A DNA stretch of 14,559 bases from contig DAINMX010000164.1 of assembly GCA_036736205.1 (NCBI GenBank), forward strand, positions 1 to 14,559. Direction: 5' to 3'. The translations under genes were made by a program, and so were the position numbers. The first letter of the stretch is position 1. Each line of letters begins with the position of its first letter. The DNA is from XYA12-FULL-58-9 sp001798605. Lineage in GTDB: Bacteria; Myxococcota; XYA12-FULL-58-9. Below the pieces are notes generated by a model that saw only the letters and a program-made list of their open reading frames with translations, was not told where the DNA came from and searched no databases. Below are positions 1 to 6,089 of the stretch, in pieces.

Positions 1-28
1 GCTTCGACTGAGTCGTAAACTACCTGGG

Positions 29-532
29 TCATCGCTTCTTGCCTCGCGTCGTCGTCTTGGTACTCTTTGACTTGGGTATTTGGGCGTCATTGACGAGCTT
101 GCGAGCCTTGGTGACCGTGACGCCGCCGTGAGCCTTGTCATTTTCGACGACCACCGGTGCGAGGGCACAGGCACCGACACAATTGACTGCTTCGAGGCTG
201 TACTCGAGGTCTGCGGTTGTCTCATTGGGACCAATGCCAAGGCGTGTTTTCAATTCAGTGAGAATCAAGGGGGCACCGCGGATGTGACAAGCTGTGCCGG
301 TGCAAACTCGCAGGACCTTTCGGCCCTTGGGTACCAGGGAGAACGTTTTGTAAAACGTGGCGACGCCATAAACCTTGGAAAGTGGCACCCGAAGACTTCT
401 GGCCGTGAGCTCAAGGGCTTCCCGGGGAAGGTAACGGTATCCAAGCTGCAAGTCCTGAAGGACCGAGACCAGGTGTCGCGGTTCGTGCGGGTATTTGTCG
501 AGCGTCGTTTGCGCGATAGCCATATCGATCAT
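29..532 (-). CDS. NuoE-like [2Fe-2S] thioredoxin-like subunit
   Basis: This 167-residue protein belongs to the NuoE / 24-kDa subunit family (complex I, NAD-reducing hydrogenases, formate dehydrogenases), which carries one [2Fe-2S] cluster and passes electrons to or from a NuoF-type flavoprotein. Four Cys in the family spacing are visible: C77 and C82 (Cx4C) and C118 and C122 (Cx3C, in NCVGACALAP). The N-terminal helical part (residues 10-60) ends in the family motif VYGVATFY. Length is normal for NuoE. I chose the ATG at 532 because GAGGA lies 7 bases upstream and it starts 10 bases after the gamma-subunit stop; an ATG at 574 would overlap gamma by 32 bases and has no ribosome site. The C-terminal tail (SKSTKTTTRGKKR) is basic and non-conserved. 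It is the last gene of the oxidoreductase operon in this window. I infer that it links the 2-oxoacid oxidoreductase to NAD(H); a NuoF partner would lie beyond base 1. Confidence 0.9.
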   Translation of the reverse strand: MIDMAIAQTTLDKYPHEPRHLVSVLQDLQLGYRYLPREALELTARSLRVPLSKVYGVATFYKTFSLVPKGRKVLRVCTGTACHIRGAPLILTELKTRLGIGPNETTADLEYSLEAVNCVGACALAPVVVENDKAHGGVTVTKARKLVNDAQIPKSKSTKTTTRGKKR

Positions 533-542
533 CGCGAAGTCC

Positions 543-1085
543 TCACTTTTTCTTTTTACCGATGGCGAATCCACGGTCGAGCGCCTGCATGTTGATGTCG
601 ATGACCTGCGGTTTGTGGGCGAAGCTCTTTCTGACCATCTCCTTCACCGTCTCAAGCTCCACCGCGGCGGTGCAACCCACGTAGGCACCGAGGGCCACCA
701 TGTTGGCGGCTTTGCCGTTGCCTACCTCGAGGGCGATGTCATTGCAGGGAACATGGCAGATACGGATGTCGTCGCGGTTGCTGCTGGTCTCGATGAGTGA
801 GCTGTTGATGATGAGCATCCCGTTCTTCTTGACGCAGGGACCGAACTTGTCGAGGGACGGCAAGTTCATCACGAGCGCCGTGCTCGGAGCCGCGAAGACC
901 GGTGAGCCAATGGGGCGATCGGAGATGACAACGTTGCAATACGCGGTGCCGCCACGCATCTCGGGGCCGTAGGAGGGCAACCAGACCACCTCGCGTCCTT
1001 CTTCGAGTCCAGCAAGGGCGAGAAGCTTGCCAGCGACCATGATCCCCTGACCGCCAAAGCCAGCAATGGTCACTTCGCTATGCAT
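543..1085 (-). CDS. 2-oxoacid:ferredoxin oxidoreductase, gamma subunit
   Basis: This 180-residue protein is the gamma subunit of a four-subunit 2-oxoacid:ferredoxin oxidoreductase (Kor/Vor/Por superfamily), which forms part of the CoA-binding and inter-subunit scaffold of the enzyme. Family hallmarks are the N-terminal GFGGQG (residues 9-14) and PSYGPEMRGG (37-46), followed by a second strand-rich half. Length is standard. Its ATG overlaps the end of the beta-subunit gene by 8 bases, so translation is probably coupled. It ends in four consecutive lysines (GKKKK), and the AAG-rich end runs into the ribosome-binding region of the NuoE-like gene. The substrate (2-oxoglutarate, branched-chain 2-oxoacids or pyruvate) cannot be decided from this subunit. 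Confidence 0.93.
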   Translation of the reverse strand: MHSEVTIAGFGGQGIMVAGKLLALAGLEEGREVVWLPSYGPEMRGGTAYCNVVISDRPIGSPVFAAPSTALVMNLPSLDKFGPCVKKNGMLIINSSLIETSSNRDDIRICHVPCNDIALEVGNGKAANMVALGAYVGCTAAVELETVKEMVRKSFAHKPQVIDINMQALDRGFAIGKKKK

Positions 1086-1824
1086 TGCCCACCTCCGGAA
1101 ACTTGATCTCCCCGAGGGGGAAGTACGGTATCATGTTGTCGGCGAGCCACGCGGAGGACTTCGATGGTGTCATGCCCCAATTGGTAGGGCATGTCGACAA
1201 ACACTCAACCATGCTGAAGTATCCCTGCTGTTGATACGCGAAGGCTTTGCGTATCGCAGCCTTCGCACCCACCGAGTAGATCTCATCATGTACGGAGACG
1301 CGCGCTAGGTACGCGGGGGTACGCAGTGTCGCCAGCATTTCGACGACACGGATCGGCCAACCTGTCTGGCTGACGTCACGACCCATGGGGCTGGTCGTGG
1401 TGACCTGGTTGGGCAAGGTGGTCGGTGCCATTTGCCCACCGGTCATGCCGTAGATGGCATTGTTGACGAAGATAATGGTGATCTTTTCACCGCGGTTGGC
1501 GGCGTGAATCGTTTCAGCCGTGCCGATGGAGGCGAGATCTCCATCGCCCTGATAGGTGAACACCGTCATCTCGGGGCGGACCCGTTTGATGCCCGTGGCT
1601 ACAGCTGGAGCTCGACCGTGCGCAGCTTCGTGCATGTCACAGTTGAAGTAGTTGTAGGCGAGCACCGAGCACCCGACCGGCGCTACGCCCACTGCCATAT
1701 CAAGGCGGCCCATGTCTTCGAGTACCTCGCCGACCATGCGATGCAACACACCGTGGGTGCAACCAGGACAATAGTGAGTGCTCCGGTCGACGAGTCCCTG
1801 GGTCTTTTTGAATACCAGCTCCAT
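1078..1824 (-). CDS. 2-oxoacid:ferredoxin oxidoreductase, beta subunit (TPP-binding)
   Basis: This 248-residue catalytic subunit binds thiamine diphosphate and Mg2+. The TPP motif is complete: GDGD at residues 93-96, followed about 25 residues later by NNAIYGMTGGQ (121-131). An N-terminal CPGC (19-22) and further Cys at 52 and 62 are typical of the VorA/KorB class. The enzyme decarboxylates a 2-oxoacid, passes two electrons to ferredoxin and forms acyl-CoA. The length of about 250 residues fits separate beta subunits rather than fused ones. It starts 36 bases after the alpha stop and overlaps gamma by 8 bases. The purine-rich TGAGGGA lies almost directly against the ATG, so the ribosome site is poorly spaced. 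Best guess is a 3-methyl-2-oxobutanoate (Vor) or 2-oxoglutarate (Kor) enzyme. Confidence 0.93.
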   Translation of the reverse strand: MELVFKKTQGLVDRSTHYCPGCTHGVLHRMVGEVLEDMGRLDMAVGVAPVGCSVLAYNYFNCDMHEAAHGRAPAVATGIKRVRPEMTVFTYQGDGDLASIGTAETIHAANRGEKITIIFVNNAIYGMTGGQMAPTTLPNQVTTTSPMGRDVSQTGWPIRVVEMLATLRTPAYLARVSVHDEIYSVGAKAAIRKAFAYQQQGYFSMVECLSTCPTNWGMTPSKSSAWLADNMIPYFPLGEIKFPEVGNA

Positions 1825-1860
1825 GATTCCCTCAGGCTTCGGTCTTTCGTGTCTGTGCGA

Positions 1861-2820
1861 TCACGCTTCCTCTTTCAATGGGTCGCCGAGGACATAGAGC
1901 TCCTCGCCGTCGAGCACGCGCTCTGCCACTGCTCTGACTTCTTCGGGTGAGCACACCGAGCCACCGCCGCGGCCAAAAAAGCTGACGCTCTTCTCTTTGC
2001 CGACAGCGGCTTTGACATCGTCCACCATCTGTCCCATCGACAGCTCGACGACAAGAACGCGCTTGGCCTTTGCGGCTCGGCGCTCGAGCTCGACGTCGGG
2101 GAAGGGCCACAGAGTGATGGGCCTAAACACTGCGACCTTCTTACCCGATTTGATCAGGTCGTCGGTCGCGGTCTTGGAGACGCGCGCCACGGTTCCGTAA
2201 GCGACGATGAGGAGATCGACNNNNNNNNNNNNNNNNNNNNNNNNNNNNNNNNNNNNNNNNNNNNNNNNNNNNNNNNNNNNNNNNNNNNNNNNNNNNNNNN
2301 NNNNNNNNNNNNNNNNNNNNGCGATGTCAAATGCCTCCATCATCAAGTCAGCCGCTTCCTGCACGGTCGAAGGCGCCAACACGGGGTTTTTGTAATCACC
2401 GTGGCCGGCACCTTTGGTTGCTTGGTGATAGTCGCCCTGGCTCGGCAAGATGCCGCCAAGTCCAGGGCCGCCGCGGACGATGTTGATGATCACCGCGGGC
2501 AGCTCGGATCCTGCGATGTATGATATCCCTTCTGCCATCAAGGAATAGCCGGGGCTTGAGGTTGAGGTGAAGACGCGCGCACCAGCACCCGCGGCACCAT
2601 AGAGCATGTTGCTCGAGGCGACCTCGCTCTCGGCCTGGAGGAAAACACCGCCAACCTCGGGCAAGCGCTTTGACAGGTATTCTGGTACCTCGGTCTGTGG
2701 TGTGATCGGATAACCAAAGAACGCGCGGGCACCGGCCTGAATCGCTGCTTCGCCCAACGCCTCGCATCCCTTCATCAGTTTCTTTTCGCCCATGCTGATC
2801 TCACGTTGCCTATCGCTCAT
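1861..2820 (-). CDS. 2-oxoacid:ferredoxin oxidoreductase, alpha subunit (VorB/KorA type, interrupted by assembly gap)
   Basis: This alpha subunit pairs with beta to form the TPP site. Before the gap, residues 1-166 carry GYPITPQ (36-42), LQAESEVAS (61-69), the GAAGAGARVFTSTSSPG stretch (75-91) and GGPGLGGILPSQGDY (117-131), all strongly reminiscent of VorB. After the gap, VDLLIVAYGTVARVSK and the C-terminal domain continue in frame. The 100-base N run covers 34 codons, but in family members I recall about 105 residues lie between these two points, so some 200 bases more than shown are probably missing. The gap's true length must be 1 modulo 3 to keep the frame. The first ATG (2820) has only a weak AGG near it; the ATG at 2793 (MGEKKLMKG) matches the usual family N-terminus and is an equally good start. 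The ferredoxin gene ends 34 bases upstream. Confidence 0.9.
   Translation of the reverse strand: MSDRQREISMGEKKLMKGCEALGEAAIQAGARAFFGYPITPQTEVPEYLSKRLPEVGGVFLQAESEVASSNMLYGAAGAGARVFTSTSSPGYSLMAEGISYIAGSELPAVIINIVRGGPGLGGILPSQGDYHQATKGAGHGDYKNPVLAPSTVQEAADLMMEAFDIXXXXXXXXXXXXXXXXXXXXXXXXXXXXXXXXXXVDLLIVAYGTVARVSKTATDDLIKSGKKVAVFRPITLWPFPDVELERRAAKAKRVLVVELSMGQMVDDVKAAVGKEKSVSFFGRGGGSVCSPEEVRAVAERVLDGEELYVLGDPLKEEA
2221..2320. other. assembly gap of 100 Ns inside the alpha-subunit gene
   Basis: Exactly 100 consecutive Ns is the usual placeholder for a scaffold join of unknown length. Both flanks encode the same alpha subunit in a compatible frame (AFDI followed by GC, likely Ala, on one side; VDLLIVAYGT on the other), so the join order is supported. 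The length is not: the family would need roughly 300 or more bases here. Confidence 0.97.
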
Positions 2821-2854
2821 TGCCTACTGATCGGAGTTGGCTCGCCCATTCATT

Positions 2855-3088
2855 TCAATACTCGAAGAGCCGATACTGCGTACCGCCCATGCCCACCTGG
2901 ATGGCGCAATCAGGGCAAGAGATGGCGCACAGACAACAGCCGATGCAGCGAGGCTGCTCTTCCACCTGCGCCATGAAGTAGCCCATGGGATTGATCTTTT
3001 TCGACATACCCAGAATCTTCTGTGGGCACGCTTCAACACAGCGTTCACAGCCCTTGCACAATGCTTGTTCAATGAGCACGCGTGGCAT
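2855..3088 (-). CDS. 2x[4Fe-4S] ferredoxin, delta subunit of the oxidoreductase
   Basis: This 77-residue bacterial-type ferredoxin has two complete cluster motifs: C11xxC14xxC17xxxC21P and C48xxC51xxC54xxxC58P, with an extra Cys at 52 inside the second motif. It is the electron-carrying delta subunit of the alpha-beta-gamma enzyme encoded just downstream, and receives electrons from the TPP-bound intermediate. I chose the ATG at 3088 (MPRVLIEQ) because GAAAAGGAAAAC gives an AAGGA site 5-6 bases upstream and the cluster motif then starts at residue 11, as usual. Reading from ATGs further upstream adds a Lys/Arg-rich stretch that overlaps the end of the ATPase gene and has no homologue I know. 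It lies 22 bases after the ATPase stop. Confidence 0.93.
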   Translation of the reverse strand: MPRVLIEQALCKGCERCVEACPQKILGMSKKINPMGYFMAQVEEQPRCIGCCLCAISCPDCAIQVGMGGTQYRLFEY

Positions 3089-3110
3089 CGGTTTTCCTTT
3101 TCTCGCGCCC

Positions 3111-3917
3111 TTATTCGACGCCCGCCGGCATTTTGACCGGCGGTGGCCTGCCAATGGGGCCCCGTTTGTTGGATACCTCCCATGGGGCGGTCATCAATCG
3201 CTCAATGGCCAATACGGGGTACCCGAGTTTCTCTTCCTTGTTGCCAAATGACTCAAGCAGCGTCTGCTCAATTGCCACAAACTCAACGGCAACACCAACT
3301 TCGACCGAGAGCTTTTCGACCATCCTAAGGCCCTGGCGTACCACTTTTATAGTGGTTTCGTGCATCAAGTGAGTGTTGGCCACGAGCCCGGTGATTTCCA
3401 AGTGGGACGCGGCCTGCAGCTCATCGTACATTCTCCGAGCCCCAGCAACCGAGTCAGTGAAGGGCCGCCGCTCGTTAACGACCTGCAGGACTGCAGCATC
3501 GGTCAAGGACCCAGAGAAACCGCCGAGAACGCGCGCGCCGAGGTCATCGCCGCCGACGTCGACAACCAGCCTGCCCGTTTGATCGCCGATGGCACCTTTC
3601 ACCTGGCGCAACAGGATCGGCAAATCGGCCAGCTCATACTCATCGATGGGGGCGATGACCTCGACGCCCCGCGATGCCGCGAAGGCCCGTGCTTCGCGGC
3701 TACGAAAGTAAGGATTGACGATATCGAGATCGAGGAGTTTCACTTCGTCGCCCGAGTTTGCCAGGGCGATGGCATAGTTGAGAGCGGTCTCTGTTTTGCC
3801 GCTGCCAAAATTGCCGACAAAAACCGTCGCCCGCCGGGCACCAGGCAAATGCCAGGGTTTTCGCCCCCGTACCGGTGTGACTGCGTTCATGCCTACTGCA
3901 AATGCTCCTGGGTCCAT
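3111..3917 (-). CDS. CbiA/MinD-like P-loop ATPase, first gene of the oxidoreductase operon
   Basis: This protein of about 268 residues has a Walker A loop GNFGSGKTE (residues 35-43) followed by a SIMIBI-type switch stretch LLDLDIVNPYFRSRE (61-75) and a VVDVGGDDLGAR stretch that looks like Walker B. This is the CbiA / MinD-ParA / CooC superfamily, but the glutamine-amidotransferase half of true cobyrinate synthases is absent. Small ATPases of this kind are often found beside vor/kor genes; their job there is not established. By analogy with CooC- or Mrp-type proteins, a role in cluster assembly or maturation of the oxidoreductase is possible, but this is inference. It is the promoter-proximal gene of the operon. 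No clear ribosome site marks the ATG at 3917; the ATG at 3890 (MNAVTP) is an alternative that loses only nine unconserved residues. Confidence 0.82.
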   Translation of the reverse strand: MDPGAFAVGMNAVTPVRGRKPWHLPGARRATVFVGNFGSGKTETALNYAIALANSGDEVKLLDLDIVNPYFRSREARAFAASRGVEVIAPIDEYELADLPILLRQVKGAIGDQTGRLVVDVGGDDLGARVLGGFSGSLTDAAVLQVVNERRPFTDSVAGARRMYDELQAASHLEITGLVANTHLMHETTIKVVRQGLRMVEKLSVEVGVAVEFVAIEQTLLESFGNKEEKLGYPVLAIERLMTAPWEVSNKRGPIGRPPPVKMPAGVE

Positions 3918-4126
3918 TTCAATGGGTTCGCAACGGACACCGAATAAGACCCTGTCAGTGCCTACCTTCGTGTGGGGCAGCCGTCAAGGCTGCCAGCGGG
4001 TTGGGAAGCAATCATTGGCGTGACAGCCGCGTCCGAAATTCACCATGTTTGACAGCACAGGCCAGAGTCGCTAGGACCGACGCATAACCACCGTCCACAC
4101 GTTGCTGTGGGGGTACTTGGAGGATC
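3918..4126. promoter_or_regulatory. divergent intergenic region between the oxidoreductase operon and the lipoprotein gene
   Basis: These 209 bases must hold the start signals for both flanking transcription units. On the plus strand, TTGACA (4049-4054) is followed after 17 bases by TAGGAC (4072-4077), a good -35 with a weak -10. On the minus strand, TTGACG (complement of 3982-3987) is followed after 17 bases by TAGGCA, similarly weak. The second overlaps a palindrome (separate entry). The lipoprotein gene has a strong ribosome site, GGAGG, just before its ATG at 4127. The two promoters are suggestions only; no gene or RNA is visible here. Confidence 0.35.
3976..3994. repeat. perfect 7-bp inverted repeat with 5-base loop
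   Basis: GGCAGCC (3976-3982), then five bases, then GGCTGCC (3988-3994) form a perfect G+C-rich hairpin or operator-like dyad. It has no following T tract, so it is a poor terminator. Its centre coincides with the possible minus-strand -35 element of the oxidoreductase operon, where a repressor or activator could sit. Function is not shown by the sequence. Confidence 0.5.
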
Positions 4127-4699
4127 ATGATGCGCGCTCATTGTGTTTGGCTGTTGGCAACAATCTCGACCGGTGGCGCCGTTTCTTGTGGCGACGATGA
4201 GACTGAGACTCTGCCCAAGCTTGAGACTCTTTTCCCCGCTGACAATGCGATCACTGGTTGGACTGTTGATTCGGATCCCAGCAAGAAGTCAGGCATTGCC
4301 GATGACGACAACGGCATTGTTGCGTTGATCAACGGAGGTGCCGAGGCATTCCTCAAGCGCGACTACACCGCTTTCGGCCTCAAGCAATACAAGAACAACA
4401 CCTACAGGATGGAACTGCGCATTTGGCAGTTCAAGAGCACCACTGTATCCAAGGAAATCTATGGTGCCGTGACGAGCGAGAGCAGCAGTCACGCCGCAAG
4501 CACCTGGACTGACACCGCCATGGGTGAGGCCGCACGGGTCGCCGAGACCGGCGACTCATTTTGGTACAATGTCCGCAAGAAGGTTTATCTCGTTGAGGGG
4601 ACCGCCAAAGACTCCGTTGCTGTGGGCCAGCCAGATCCTGCGTGCAAGACTGCGGCCGAGGCCTTCCTGAATGGCGTCCTGGCGGGAATGCCCAAGTAG
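4127..4699 (+). CDS. putative lipoprotein resembling DUF6599
   Basis: This 190-residue protein has a short N-terminal hydrophobic segment (residues 7-20) ending in a lipobox-like AVSC with the lipidation Cys at position 21, followed by GDDETE. It is therefore probably a lipid-anchored periplasmic or outer-membrane-facing protein. The mature part contains LFPADNAITGW (35-45), INGGAEAFLKRDY (68-80) and YRMELRIWQF (93-102). An LFP...W / INGGAE pattern is how I remember the DUF6599 family, whose function is unknown; this match is from memory. The ribosome site GGAGG stands 4 bases before ATG-ATG. It is transcribed alone, divergently from the oxidoreductase operon and convergently with the next gene, whose stop is 34 bases away. 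The CGDDE sequence after the signal peptide recurs in PilP, with 16 identical bases. No enzyme motif is visible. Confidence 0.75.
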   Translation: MMRAHCVWLLATISTGGAVSCGDDETETLPKLETLFPADNAITGWTVDSDPSKKSGIADDDNGIVALINGGAEAFLKRDYTAFGLKQYKNNTYRMELRIWQFKSTTVSKEIYGAVTSESSSHAASTWTDTAMGEAARVAETGDSFWYNVRKKVYLVEGTAKDSVAVGQPDPACKTAAEAFLNGVLAGMPK

Positions 4700-4733
4700 G
4701 TATCACAGTCGTCCAGTGTCCTGGGAGGATTCG

Positions 4734-5729
4734 TCAGTCCCGTGCGTCGTTGCGGCGGTTGCCCAGGAGCGGTTGGCGATTGAGCAGTCTGCCGATGACA
4801 TCATACTCCTTGGGACCGGCGGCGGCCTCTTTGGGGGAGACCGCAATCCACTGTAGGTAGTCGATCAGGAGCTCGGAGATCTTTTCCCAGACAGTCGGTG
4901 GACTGTGCAGTTGGTTGAGGACGCCCGCAATCTCCCACATTTGTGGACCACTGTGGATGAACTCTTCGATGCCATCTCGCAGCAGGCCCTCTTTGCGTTT
5001 GTTGATAGCGCCGAAGAGGCTCTTGGAGCGCATGTGACTGCCGTAGAAAAGCAGGACAAGACTGCGAAAACCACGAGCCATGGGGATGAGGCCCTGCAGG
5101 GAGTCGAGAGACTGCACAAAGCGTTCGATTCGTTGCACGTCACTATTGGAGCGGACTCGAAAGCCAGCTTCGGGGTCGTAGACTGGCACGCCCACTTCGC
5201 CACCGAGGAAGTCTTCCACCGCTTGGTCGAGTTGTAGCCAAAGCTGTGTGTCGTCGACGCCAAGACCAAACTCATCGAATTCACCCTCATCGAAGTCGTC
5301 GTCGCTGAGCAAGTCGACGCTGGCTACCTCGGTGGTGTCGACCATGGCCTCCAGGGATTCGACCTCGCCGCGCGGATCCATCTGTTCGAGTTGGGCTTGG
5401 CACATCTCCCAGAGAAATCCGAGGTATGGGTCCTCACCAATGAGCGCGCTGATGAGGTCCTGCTTGACCGCAATTTGGTTCATTGTGTCAGCAAGGTAGA
5501 CGAACTCCTTCTGCAGGTTCTGGTCGCCCTGGCGGGCGAGGTCAAAGCAAATGAGGCAGCTGGCGAACTGTGCTCGCTCACCGCCGCGGCGACGGAGCAC
5601 ATCAAGATAGAGACGTAGACGCTCGAGCTTGTGTTGGAAGGCGTAGCACAGTGCTAGGATCTCATCGACCGGAAGCGTTGCGATTTCTTTTCGCAACAGC
5701 TCTTCCGCGGCCACAGAGTCGTCTGTCAT
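4734..5729 (-). CDS. uncharacterised helical cytoplasmic protein
   Basis: I do not recognise this 331-residue protein. It has no signal peptide, membrane segment or nucleotide-binding motif. Residues 1-120 are predicted-helical by eye and contain C58, C61 and C110. Residues 141-160 form an acidic Asp/Glu-rich linker (SDDDFDEGEFDEFG). A second helical domain follows (about 165-320), with VEDFLGGEVGVPVYDPEAGF at 171-190 and a conserved-looking, Trp-containing end (MWEIAGVLNQLH, VWEKISELL). The two-domain layout with an acidic hinge suggests a structural or adaptor role, but no function can be given. Codon choice looks like its neighbours, so recent transfer is not suggested. It is divergent from the pilM operon and shares its 360-bp upstream region; AGGAG stands 13 bases before the ATG, which is rather far. 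Confidence 0.75.
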   Translation of the reverse strand: MTDDSVAAEELLRKEIATLPVDEILALCYAFQHKLERLRLYLDVLRRRGGERAQFASCLICFDLARQGDQNLQKEFVYLADTMNQIAVKQDLISALIGEDPYLGFLWEMCQAQLEQMDPRGEVESLEAMVDTTEVASVDLLSDDDFDEGEFDEFGLGVDDTQLWLQLDQAVEDFLGGEVGVPVYDPEAGFRVRSNSDVQRIERFVQSLDSLQGLIPMARGFRSLVLLFYGSHMRSKSLFGAINKRKEGLLRDGIEEFIHSGPQMWEIAGVLNQLHSPPTVWEKISELLIDYLQWIAVSPKEAAAGPKEYDVIGRLLNRQPLLGNRRNDARD

Positions 5730-5815
5730 CCCAGCTCACAAGCTCCTGCTCCCGAAATAGAAACAGGGAGCTGGCAAAGTCTAGGTGGCGGCGGGGAAAC
5801 AGTCAAATCGGTGCG

Positions 5816-5863
5816 CTTGGCCACCTTGGCTGCTTGGCTGCCTTGGCTGCTTGGCACGGTTGG
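5816..5863. repeat. 17-bp tandem repeat / CTTGG array
   Basis: The 17-base unit CCTTGGCTGCTTGGCTG (5824-5840) is followed directly by a second copy with 15 of 17 bases identical (5841-5857). The core CTTGG occurs at 5816, 5825, 5833, 5842 and 5850, with GTTGG at 5859, spaced alternately 9 and 8 bases. It lies roughly 150-195 bp upstream of the transcription start predicted from the sigma-54-like promoter, the distance at which enhancer-binding proteins usually act. The alternative is simple replication slippage. Confidence 0.65.
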
Positions 5864-5984
5864 CTTGTGCGATCCCAGTCTCGCGATGACTCGGTCTCAG
5901 ATGGTGTCGGGCCGAGGACACGCGATTTCGCAGCACAACAGTGAGAACTGTCAAGTATTTCCACATTTTTGCAGAAAGAGAAGG

Positions 5985-6000
5985 TGGCCGTTTTCTTGCA
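5985..6000 (+). promoter_or_regulatory. candidate sigma-54 (-24/-12) promoter for pilMNOPQ
   Basis: TGGC at 5985-5988 and TTGCA at 5996-6000 match both halves of the sigma-54 consensus (TGGCACG-N4-TTGCA). The invariant GG and GC are separated by exactly 10 bases, as required. The mismatches are in the variable ACG part. Start of transcription would be near 6011, giving a leader of about 80 bases to the pilM ATG. Sigma-54 control of type IV pilus genes (pilA) is known in Pseudomonas and Myxococcus; control of pilM here is inference. Confidence 0.55.
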
Positions 6001-6089
6001 GAGGGCGCTGGCCGTTCTAAACTAACAGCGCGAGACAGTGGCTAACCGCCGCTGCGATCTTTCGAGGTCACTCGCGGCAGGAGTGGGTT

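Larger units (their letters stand above)
5730..6089. promoter_or_regulatory. 360-bp intergenic region upstream of the pil operon
   Basis: No gene is supported here. From left to right it holds a dyad near the divergent gene's start (GCTCCC at 5748-5753 paired with GGGAGC at 5766-5771, 12-base loop), a tandem repeat rich in CTTGG (5816-5863), a sigma-54-like promoter (5985-6000), a repeat of GGCCGTT (5986-5992 and 6010-6016), an alternative weak sigma-70 candidate (TTGCAG 5996-6001, 16 bases, TAAACT 6018-6023), and the AGGAG ribosome site of pilM (6079-6083). Confidence 0.6.

Noticed and set aside
533..574. The longer version of the NuoE-like protein starting at 574.
   Set aside because: It would overlap the gamma gene by 32 bases and has no ribosome site, while the ATG at 532 has GAGGA at the right distance.
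3360..3947. A 195-codon open frame on the plus strand opposite the P-loop ATPase gene.
   Set aside because: The minus strand encodes an ATPase with an intact Walker A motif in the correct operon; the plus-strand product shows no fold or motif and no ribosome site.
3976..3994. The 7-bp hairpin as a rho-independent terminator.
   Set aside because: No T tract follows on either strand, and it lies between two divergent gene starts where a terminator is not expected.
5816..5863. The CTTGG repeats as a CRISPR array.
   Set aside because: Units are 17 bp, directly adjacent with no spacers, and no cas gene is nearby.
5570..5944. A plus-strand open frame covering the start of the divergent gene and the CTTGG repeats.
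   Set aside because: Its product is low-complexity (Leu, Ala, Trp from the repeat) with no recognisable domain, and it overlaps a better gene on the other strand.
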